From the NCBI GenBank assembly GCA_905220665.1, contig CAJNAR010000001.1, positions 434,001-498,000 of the forward strand: DNA of 64,000 bases, written 5' to 3'. This document shows positions 40,994 to 52,900 of this stretch, piece after piece (the stretch's first letter is position 1; the number at the start of each line of letters is the position of its first letter). Source of the DNA: Albugo candida. Lineage: Eukaryota > Oomycota > Peronosporomycetes > Albuginales > Albuginaceae. Below the pieces are notes generated by a model. The model was given only the letters and a program-made list of their open reading frames with translations. It was not told the DNA's origin and made no database searches. The position numbers and the translations under genes were made by a program.

Positions 40994-43900
40994 TTATTCG
41001 TTTAGAAACAGTGCGACACCTGCGAGGATCCAACGGGAACGCTCACCAGAGATGGGCATTGCGACTTCGCAAAGTAGTTTTTCCCGATTGGGTGAATAGT
41101 ATAATGGCACGTGTATCTGGTTTTCGGACATGATACGCTCCCCTGAACTGCCACGAACAAAAGCGATGTGACAGGGCGGAACGAGAACCAGTTCGGGAGC
41201 ATTAGAAATTGCTTCAAGCAGTACTTGACCCTCAAATGAAGCCCCTTGTAGCAGCAAATTTTTAAGCTCATACCACTTGACGTCATCTTGTTTATTCTTT
41301 TCCCAGCATGATTGAAGGACCAGCGCATCCATTGAACACTGCAGCTCACGCGCGCTTTGCTGCCGTAACGCATTCAAAAACGTGCTTGGATGGAGAAGCT
41401 CAGATAGATCGAGTTCTCTAAATAGTAATTTCCCGCTTTGTGATGCATTTTGCCATTCCATAAGCGATTTTCTCCGATTTGCAAGATGGAGAAGCCACAT
41501 TTGCACGTTGTCACTACTCCCCTCCCACTTTGCACTCCATAGAGGAGGCACCACGCCTCTCAAAAGTGAGGTCGCGATACTCTGAATCGCTGGTGTTAGC
41601 ATTTCCGTCCCATATAATACTTTTTTCAAATTCGATAACGCCGAGTGGATCTGTTGCGTTAGATCTATTGCATACTCGTTTTCTAAGCTGACAAATGCGT
41701 CGACAGGTTCGAGTTGAGCAACCGCTGTTCCTTTACCGCTGTCACTACCTTCTGTACGAATATGTAAAGTCTTGCTACCACTTGTGAGACTCGGATCTCC
41801 ACTCAGTTCATTGCCAAAGCTATACGTCCACTTTGTCCAATTTTCTAAAATAGGACCCAGCAACTGACGCCATTTCTCGCGATCGAATGAACCCACACTT
41901 TGTTCATTGGACGAGAGAGCTTTCAGCTGTCCGATGACTTGGTCAGACATTGTGCGCTGAACGGAGCGCTCAATGTTGTCAGGTAATACAAAGACACCAG
42001 GTGAGTCACTGTCCGGTAGATGATCGATAATGTCCAAATATTCCGAGAGGTGCGTCGTCTGCGGTAGTTTGATCCCTCGAAGTAGCTGCTTCTTTCCGGC
42101 CAAGTACTCGGAATTGAAAAACTCTTGGATATAGCAGCGAAGAACACGAAGATCAAACGGATTATCGATTCGTCCGCCATAAATCGCATTGTCCATCAGC
42201 CCATGCAAGGAGAGCCAGTCGATTTCACTCGAGCTGCCCTCGTTCCTGTGAGATAGACTGGCAAGCTCGATGACATTCGACCCGGCTCTGAAATCCCCAT
42301 AAGAAAATTCATAGAATTTTGACCATCCTTGGGGAATATACGTCCGGCGTTCTTGTAAGATGGCATGAAAGTACGCTAGTAAGAACAAGAGTTGGGCTCG
42401 CTGGACCGATCCTCTTGCGATAAACTCAGGATTCCACAGCGCACAAGTCCCTTGTAAGTTTTTCTTCATACCTGGAGGCGATTCGAATGTGCAGATAAGA
42501 CTCTGCTCGATCAGAATCAGAGGGAATGCATCGTGGGGCTCTGTCGTGAGCCATAATCGAAATTTGTGGTGCGGTATCAGGCTGCTCAATTCTTTCTCAA
42601 GAACTGGTAGCCACGCAATGACAAGATGTAAATTCTGTAAACAGAGCCAGTCACCACGCTCTGCTGTTGTGCGAAGAAGTTGCAGAGCTTTTTCTTGCTG
42701 GCCACCACCCATCGCAAGCTCAAAGTAATGGTCTTTCCCGACAACAACTGAGGCTACTTCCTCCAATTCTTTGCCTGGATCAGCTCCTAAAGTTGTAAGT
42801 AGTAAAATGGGAGTCGTATGTATTGCCTCCTCAGTACCAAGCATTCTGAAATCAAGCGGTGGAGGATTCAAAGACTTGACATTCATCACGCCGCATATAA
42901 AATGGATGATAGAGCTCTGAAGCCGATCGGGTCGTAGTGTCTGCACCACCAGCAGCTTTTGGAATGAAGAGAGCCCACTAGAATTCCCATCATTTCTATC
43001 GATTTTTGGATGAAAAGCCTGTTCACATTCGGGTGACTTGACCCAACGTAGCCACATATCAGTGTTTTCAAATTTGCATTGTTGCATCAATGTCGGAAAA
43101 GCGCTGGAAAATCGATTGAAGGCTTCTTTGCGCTCCGGTGGAGCCCAACTAGGGAAGGCCAGGTCTGATTTTTCGCTTTTCGATACTAAATTCCCACAAA
43201 AAAAATCGTATTCGTGCACCTCAAAGCATTCTGGATGCATTTCGTGGACAAGGTGCATTCCAAACATTGGACGATCATCTTTGAAAATGGCTCGGCCTAC
43301 GTACAATAGAATCTTGTATTCCAAAATCGGCACCAAGCGAATTGTCCGTTCTTTAGCGCTGCTTGTGAATTCCATTTTGGCAGCCAGAGTTTCTTTGAAG
43401 ATGGAAAGAAACGATGCCAATGAGAAGCGATACATATGATTCACAGCGCTCAACTGCTTGACTAGAAAGTATAATTTCGCTCCTTGTTGCGCAAAACCGC
43501 GATACATATCACGTTTTTCATCAAGCTCTTCCGACTTTTTACCTGAACGCTCTAGAGCCTGCTCAATTTCAGCACTGGTAGTCTTTGTCTTGGTCAGAGA
43601 CTCGATTAGAATTGTATTCTCCAAGATGTCTCCCTCTGATGTTGCGAGCGCCTGAACGAGTTGCTTTTCCAGTAAAGCCAATTGCAGTTTACATTCCTCT
43701 TCTTGTCGTAAAAGTTCCGACTTTTCTTGTTCAAGAGCAGGTTGTTCGTGCTGGATGGTAACACCAAGTAGTTGGCCTTGTAAACCCGACTTTGTGACGG
43801 TGAAGTTAACGACATTGATGATTGCAAGTGCGTCAGGAGGCAGTGGTGGTGATGGATTCCGAGTCACGAGAATGAGTCGGAAATTCTCATTGTAATCAAT

Positions 43901-46900
43901 CACTTTTTCACCAAGTGATACCACGAAGCGTGGTCCCTGACGCAGCAAATCTTTTCGAACGAGCGGGTAAAGGAACGGCTCCACAGAGTCAATTTCCAAA
44001 ATGATTAGCGTCTTGCCAAAACGCACAGCCTGCTCCACAATGTTGACAAATCGAGCGTCCTGAGCATGGACCACAGTAAGTGGACGCGTGGTATCTTTTG
44101 CAAGCTCTGCGTGCAGCCATGTCGTACAGGCACCTGCGGGATCGATAATGAATGGACATTGTGACTCGCTAGAGTTTGAAATGATAAGGGCATTTTCCAT
44201 TGATAAAGTATCCGATGGTAAGCCAATTCCTTTCCAGGTCAGTAGCTCTGATTCCGTGCTAAGGAGACGCAAATAGTCAAAGCCCACTTGAGATTCTGCA
44301 ACAAATTCCGTCATATCTTGCTCCCAAAATCGCACCATGTCTGCACGAGTGTCTTCCGAGCACTTTCCAAGAAAGGTTGTGTAGCCTGCAGCCAAAAGCA
44401 TGCGTACAGGGAGAATCTGTAGACGATGCTCCAACTCTTTTACCTGTATGCTCCATCTTTGCTTCTCTCCACCCAACTTGCCAAGAAGACCTTGTGCTTT
44501 GTTCAGTGTATTCTCTGCCCTCTCCAAGCCAACTCGTAAGATTTCAGCTTCCTTGGTTTTCTCCGCGAATTGATTCTTCATCAAATCCACTTTGCGATCG
44601 ATAGTCTGTAGCTCCGTTTCACATTGAAGAAGTCTCTGTTGTGAACTCTCAAGAGACCGTTTTGCATCCGTAAGATCCGCTTCTAATGGCTCAATTTTGT
44701 TGAGCACGAGAGAGTACTTCATATTGGCCTTGACCCAGATTGCGAGAGGAGCTGCAGCCACAGAGACACGATAAATTGTGTCATTGTCAAAGGAGGAAGG
44801 TTTAGACTTGAGGAGTTTGGTCACTGCCTTAAAGATGTCTGCAGTGATTCTTCGTGCATCATAATTGAGAATATCGTCTTTAACACCGCGATTGCCCAGA
44901 AACTTTTTCATAGAGTTCCATGACGTGTCTTGGATACCAAGAAGCATCAATACCGCCGATAAGACGTCATGAATAGGCTCAGGGGGCATTTTGAGAGAGC
45001 GAATCTCATTCAGATTGTCACTCTTAATGTTCCCCACCGCTTCTTTTGCTGATTGTAAAATTGGATTGATCTCACTGAGCTCTGTTTCAATCTCTTTCTT
45101 ACGCGCATTTGTAGCTTCTTCTGCTTTGGCCAGTTGTCGTGTCAGATCTTCCACTTCACGACGATTAATAGAAGCATGTTCCAGTGCATTTTTGATCTCA
45201 TCCATCGCCTCATCTGCTGCGACCTGAGCGGCAATGAGTTCCTTCTTCTTTATAACTGCATTTTTACTGAGTGAGTCCACAGTATCAGACGCTTCCACTA
45301 GTTTGGTAAGACCGCCTTTCAGGTGCTGAATCTCTTGTACTACTTGCTTGGAGTGCTTTTCACACAGTGTTCGCCAACACTGAAGAAAGCAAATGAGCTC
45401 TCTTGGCGTCGCATTATTCCCCACATTCTTGGAAGATTGAGACGATGAAGTGCGACATCTATCGTATATGGCGAGAAGAAGCTTCAAAACAGAGCTACTG
45501 AGCATCCCACCAAAATTGTCCGACTCGAGTAGGAGCATTTCAGGTACTCGATTAAGGCTACTGGGATTCCATTCTCCCATCCACGCGATGGTGCATTTCG
45601 TATACAAAGCCGGATTGCTCTCACATCGTATAACAAAGTTGGGATGACGAGGATCCATTGCGAGTACGACGTGTACGTATTGTCGGACGCGGGCTACAAA
45701 GAAGTCGTACACGGAGCGGTAAAAGGTGCTTCCGGATGAGGATTCTTCAAGCATTTTTTCTTTCAGAGAGGTGATTTGAGGCTCAATTTCTTCCTGTGTA
45801 TACAGCCCAGGAACTTCACCTGCTGCGAGTAAGGAATTTATCGTCTCCAGAATGGAATCATCGTATTCCAAATGGTGATCCTCCATATAGATGACATAGT
45901 GCTGCCCTTCCACAGCAGCCTTGACGAGGATCATTTTGAGATTATTCCGAAAATTGGTCGCATTATAGAACCGAGTCAGACTTGGAGTAAAAAGCGTGTA
46001 GTGTAGCATGTGGGTCACGAGCGCTGTAGCTGTTCTTCTTCCCACTCCTGAGAGTCCAACGAGCAACAAAGAGCCGTTGTTTCTGGATAAGACGCGCTCT
46101 ATGATCGCTACATGATCTAGTATTTCGTCGAAGAGGAGCATATGAAGCTCTTTCTCTTCCCGTTCGTACATTTGAATGCCTTGTGCAATCATGAGCTCAT
46201 ACTCTTGACTCTCAATCCGTTGAAACAATTTGCTCGATACTGTCTCTGCTTCCGTCTTGTTACTGCTCTGATTTGTCATGAGCGACGTAAAGTACACATC
46301 CTGTAACTTGATCGTATGCTTCCATTGTTGTTTGAGGATGCTTGACATGAGAGAATCAAACTTTAAAGCAGAATCGGAATCCACCAAACGATCTCGGAAC
46401 AGACGACGAGCTTCGTACGTGACAATATCGAGAATTTGATCGTTGGCAATGTCATATTGCCCGAGAGCAAAAACCCACTTTGTCAGATCTCGTGGAGTGA
46501 ACAAGTAATGACGTTTCTCATCGACATTAAACTTTTGGCGTGTGGTATCCCAGATTTCAACGAGACTCTTTGCAAGACGCTCTCGTGAAGTACCTTCCAA
46601 CCAAGTCGTTGCGGTTCCCACACGATCTGAAGTCAGCACAGCTTCAAGCAGGCTTGCGTACACAAGCTGCAATTCCTCAGTAGAAGGGTAGTCCATGGCA
46701 GCAACTTTCACTATCGCTGTAAACCTTGTGTTCAAAGGATGACGACCTACCGTGGTCGCTGCATTGATACTCGCAACAATCTGAATTTTGTCGATACCAA
46801 GAAACTCGAGATGCCGATCGTAGAATCCCTGAGATGTGATGAGCTGCTGGAGGAAGGCGATCAGCATACATGTTTCGTATTGATCAGGTTTGGGGAGATT

Positions 46901-49900
46901 TATGTCCTTGAGATACAGCACCAGACGCTCACAATCTCGAGGACGATAGACACGCCCGCTTAGAGTTGAAAAAAGAGAGCATGATTGTGTGATTTTATGA
47001 ATGACATCATCGGCAGTTGTTTGGGCATTGCAATGAAGGACGGTTATGATAGCATTCTTCACACTTTTGAAAGCATGATGAATTATCATACTTTTGCCAC
47101 ATCCTTCCGGGCCGACAAGAATAAAGGGTGACATCGTATTGACCCATGGAGCGATCGTATGCAATTGGCGCTGGACAGAGGCAGTCGGAACGACAGTGTC
47201 TATTGTATCAACTACTTTCATGTCTTTCAGATTCTCCTTTTGCAAGTCGACATAGCGAAAAAATGTGTCTTTGTTACAATACGAATCCAGAGGCGACGTA
47301 TGCAGGTCGGGAGGACGCTCATTTGCCATCAGATACATTGATTTTGCAAAAGATGATCTGTCTGTAAGATTCAAATTGGCTCCCAGACCTCGTATCATGG
47401 CACATACAAACTCTGCTCTGGTGGTCGCTGTAGCCACATGACTTAGTCCATTCCATATAATGCCTGCTAAAGTTGTAACGACGACTTGTTCGTACTTGAC
47501 AACTTCTTGTAGCGCTTTTGTAAAAAGCTCTTCAATCCAGATCTCTAGTTCTTCTTTTCTCTTCTTTTGTGTCGCCTCTATTGCTCCTGTTGGAGTCCCT
47601 TGAGCGAAAATCGATGGACTCTGTAACCATTTATGGACAAGTCGACTAGTTCCTGTGTCTTGATCTGACAAGTAGATCATCCCCATGCGAGATATCGTGG
47701 CAGGAGAAGCAAATTTGAGGTCGTGTGTTTCGAATAAAAAATTCACATTCGCTGCAAAATTAATGCGCTCGCCATTTGGTAGCGTCAAAAGGTGATTATC
47801 GTCCAAAACGGAATTGAGCGACTCGATCCATTCAGGGTCCACATCTCCATCACAGACAATCCAAGATCGAATACTATCAGCTTCTTTAACGACTTGCCGT
47901 GCGGCTGCGGTAAGAACTCCGTCTGTCCATTCTCGGGTATCAAGATCCATGTAGCCAAGAAGACGTTCTCGGGGCATACTTTTGGGGTTCATCACATAAG
48001 TCTTGACAAGTTGACCACATTTGATCAAAGAAGCTTGCAAGGTCTGCCAAACCGCAGATTTCCCGCTTCCCGAGGGGCCAACGACGACACATCCCATGCG
48101 TTGGTCTAAGGACTCTTTCAATTGAAGCATTTTTCGGATCTGCATTTCATCGATCTGGAAGAAGAATGGTTTTTCGACCATCACTTGCCGAATTGCAATT
48201 TCCAGTTCTCCACCAGATATGTCGGAAGAAATGCTACCAGGAAATACATCATTGATCAAGTCGAGGAATCGAACAGAGTCCACATATGTTAGCTTGGACA
48301 ATGTGTTGATCCGTACAGCTTTGATCAGAATTTCGGTTTCTTGAGACACAGATAGATGCTGCGAGATTGTATTTTCCTTTGACGAGAACCTTTGCTTTTC
48401 TCCTTGCAAAAGTTTCCCAGCAGTGTTCAATACTGCTTTCAATGCTCGAAGGCCCCAGTCATAATGCTGTTGTGGGGATAAAAGCTGATTAGACAGCTTA
48501 TACAATGAAACGACTTTGGAAGCAATATCCTTGGCCTGAGTGAAACCTTCCGAATATAAAATGACCTCTGCAATGAGATTGTTGTCAGGAATACCCATTG
48601 CAACAGGTCTGAAGAGCGCCTTCAGATTATTTGGAAGCTTGGAACGACCACCATACCCTTTTCCTGCGGGATTTAAGGTAACAAAAATTCCGGCATTTGA
48701 ATCAACTTCGACCTGACGATTCAATAGCATGATACTACTTGTACGATCTTTGATAGCGTCTTGAATCACTTGAATTTGCTGCGAAATAGCTGATAACTGA
48801 TCTTCCTTTAGACGGTTGAATTCGTCGAAGCATCCCCAGGCTCCAGACTTTACAAGACCAAGTAGAATTCTTCCCATAGACTGAAAATCGATCCCTTCAT
48901 CACAATTAAAGACCAAAACTTGACGGCCAAAGTATCCACCCAACGCTTTAACTGATTCTGTCTTACCGGTCCCAGCTGGGCCATAAGGATTACCTCCAAA
49001 TCCCATGTTCATGCCCTGCGTGAGAGTCAGAAAGCATTTGTCCGTAAGAGGTGTGTGCACAAGTTTTGATGCGTTGCCTTGGTATTCGTACGTATAGTCG
49101 AACTCAGCATTGCTCATTGTGATAACGACTCCATCATCGACATCTCTCGTGCTTTGTTGGCGGTTTGATGATGATGCTTTCTTTCGGCTCAGACGGAGCT
49201 GCTTCTGCCAGCACCAAGTGTTGATCGAGTGGCAATTATCCAGGATCAGCTGATCGCAAATGTCCAAATGATGCACGATATCGAGAATCATGCTTTTTAT
49301 TTTCAGCTGTAAGAGCGATTCCGTTGTCAGGTCTAGACTTGACATTGACCGTAATGTCTCCTGCAACTGATCTTTGACATTCTTCATTGTTCCAGATGTC
49401 ACAGCATGCTCAACTTGCTGACAAAACTTGATCTGGTGGGCGACACACATAACCTGAGAAGGATAGAGCTGGTAATCCAACGCATCTTTCTGTGTCGTAC
49501 ATTCCAGAATCAAAAGCCGAATTGTACGCCGCATTTCAGCCGTAAACATCTGAAGCCACTCCTCTACTGCCTCTGTGACTTTGACAGGTTGATTCAATTG
49601 CACATACTCGCTCGCAGAGCTCCACATTCCAATAATCTGATCTTGCGGAGGAGAGAACTCGACATGATGCACTCCTTGAAATAATTTTTTCAGATGGGAT
49701 TGAATGACGGCAGGATTTTGTGACTGACCCAATATCTCCAGTAAATCTTCATCACCCAAAAAGTAGAATCTTGGCATTCTTGAACGCTTCTCTTCTAAGA
49801 AATCAGAGAGCGCTTTTTGGCATCGTTCAAGCTGATCCATCATCATCGACAGTCTGTCGAGAAGTTGTGGAAATAGGCTATCATCAGCAAGATTGAACAG

Positions 49901-52900
49901 CTTTGGGTCTTGTTCGATGATGCTCATAATTGTGGTGAACTCGTCGTCGACACGTCGAAAGCGAGATTGCTCCGAAGGTAGAGCACCTTTCGAAAAGATA
50001 GGCTCAAGAAAAATCCATTTTCGCTGTATGATATTGAGCTGTGTGAGCGCTTGATCCAGTAACGCCATTTGTGTTTCGTACTGAGAAGCCTCTCCTTCAA
50101 AGGCCTTGAAAAATTGAGACTCTTTCAAAGAAGCAAGAAGCGACTGATTATCTCCCAGGGATAGCATGATTTCCTTCCAGTCTTTGATGATGAATATATT
50201 GCGATTCTCGTGTTCGTGCTTTAGAAGCGATAAAGTCGCCGTCTCTGTCCACGCCCTCAATTCTCGCAAGGCATCGCGAATGGTGACTTCACCCTGAGCA
50301 CGTGCGTGAAGGACTTTTACAAACTGGAGAAATGATGGTGCTTCCACAATTTCAAGCTTATCCAAAAAGTGCTTCACTGCAAGGTTCCGCTTGTCGACAT
50401 CGCGAGGTAAATTCAGCTTACGGAACAACTGCGTCCAGTGATCGTCCTTGAACGGCTCTCCCCGACAGAGCTTTAGAGCTGGCATTGATCTTTTGATTTG
50501 CTGCATGTAATCCATGATATGCTCGTAAACTTCAGTCTCCTTCACAATCTTGTCGTGATTGTTTTTGACAAAGTCGGCCCATTTCTGAGCGCAATCTTGC
50601 AGAGCGAATATGTTGGCGCAAAATGCAAACCAGTCTTGCTCCGAAAAAGCTGATAGTTCAGTTCGGAAATCTTTGTAAGCTTTCCAAGTCATATACAGTG
50701 CTTCCATTTCATCATCCAAAGCTGTAAGCCCTTCAAAGTGAGGCTCGGAAAGTTCAAAGGATAGACTATTGCTAGTCAGATTTTTAGCTTGTTCTTTGAG
50801 TGTTGCCAATTTGTCTTTCCAATCTTCCATGACCATGAAAACATTTGTATCGAGCAACGTATAATCATCCCACCACTCCTTTGCGATTTCTAAAGGACGA
50901 AGAGCTGTCCATCGTTGCTTGAATCGATCAATATCCATATTACAATTCACCACTTGACTTTTGACTTCGCCTTTCAGATTCTCTCGCTGATCTTGAATCA
51001 TGTCGTTGAAGGCTTCCAGTGAGATCTCAAAATTCTCCCACTGAGTCGGAATTTGGAGAAAACGCTGTTCCAAACTTGTCGTGTCCAAAGCGTAGCTCAT
51101 AGTTTGCAACGAGTCGGAGACATTGCCACCAAACGTCGACGCATATGAGCTGGAATTATATGATGACATAGTGGCCAATGTTTGCAACAGCAGTTGCTTC
51201 TTCGTTTCAGCGGCATGTAAGATTGCTTCGACCTCAGCCTTTCGTCCTTCAAGCACTTTCCACTCCGTCTGGGCTTGCGAAATCTCTTCGATAGAACGAG
51301 GTCGTGTGCTGAGACGCTGCAAGGCGCTCTCCAGAAAGTCTTCAACGTTCTCCAATTGTTGTGTCGTGCTCTTCTTCAGTGTGACAGCTAAAAGCTCTTG
51401 AAATTGCTGCATATATTGCTCAATTCCTTGCTTGAATGGTAGAAAAGAAACAGTTAAGCAATCAAGCTTGACAAAGTCTGGCACTTTTTCAACTTCCTTT
51501 CGTTTCGCCTTGAGCGTCTTCAAATTTGAATCCCAATCTTTCGGATCTTTCAATACTTGATCCATGATATCTTCTGCCTCGGTTGACACAGAGCTATTCG
51601 TCTCACCAGTATTAGGTGCCGCGATTCGCGTCAATATAGACCACGATTCATATTGAACTAGTAAGGCCTCCAGCCGAGTAAATAGACTTTCGCACGTCTC
51701 AAATACTCGAAGTAAATTATGAGCGTTGTTATCGCACATTTTCGAATACAACTGTGAATTGGTAAATCCTGTGAACTTATTAGGTCGAGAAATAAACTTC
51801 TTCATTGCCTTGTAGTACATGGATCGTAAATCCTCGATTGGAGGCTTCAATAATAGCGTGAACGTGCTGCTTTGAGGTGATGGAAGGTACACTTCCGTCC
51901 GAATTTCTTTGATTTCGGGAAGATTCTCGTTGAGCATTTCCAATCCAATTTGATACCCTGCCTCCAGTACTTTGTAAATCTGATGGTCCCAGAATAAAAA
52001 CCACTTTTTTGTTGATGTCGAGGTATCTGGAGTCAACGCTTTTGACCTTGTACTCGAAATGGCATACTTTTTCATTTCATCCCATTTATCTTTCCATCTA
52101 GAGGGATACCGTAACAAATCAATGTCCATCAGAATTAAGGAGTCCTCTGCAAGTTTGTCATGAATTCGGCGTAGACGACGGTTGTCGTTCGCGAGTTTGT
52201 CGGCGGCATCTTGTAGCTGCTTGACGAAAATCTCACATTCTTCTAAATTCTGCCAAGTGACTTCATTTTTGCTAGAACTTGTTGTATGCATATTTGTTTG
52301 CTGAACAACGTTTTCAAACGCAAGCAGAGATTCCAATAGCATCGGTTTTTGCTCCTCAATTATGGAACTCTCTAAGCTGTTGTAAAAGTTGGCTACTTTT
52401 TTGAGCATCACACCAAAACGGTAATATTTCTCGGCCTCTGTAGCAATTTGACGGATACGAGTTGGGATCCATCCATTCCCGCTTAAAAGTACATCGGTTC
52501 CCTTGCTGAGTGTGACGTCATCTTCAGCAAAGCTTCTACGTGATTGAGTCCACGACCGATATAGCAGAGCGTGCTGCATGCCGATTTCACTGAGTTGACG
52601 AACATCACGAAGCAGTGTCACCAGAAACTCGCTGTAATTGACAATCAGCTCGCCTTTTTTGTCCACCTGCATCAATCTTCCACTGAGACGTAACGAAGTG
52701 TCACTCTCAGTGTCTAGCTCGTGTTCTACATCCTCCTGCCACGTGCGAACGCTGTCAAGTACGAGTGCATGTAATCTCGACATCAATTGATCAGCACGAT
52801 GGGTAAATCCTCCGTAATTTGCCAAATCCGACATCACTTTCGACACAGATTGCAGCATTTCGAACACCCGGCCAGAAAGCATGTGACCCCACATAATCAG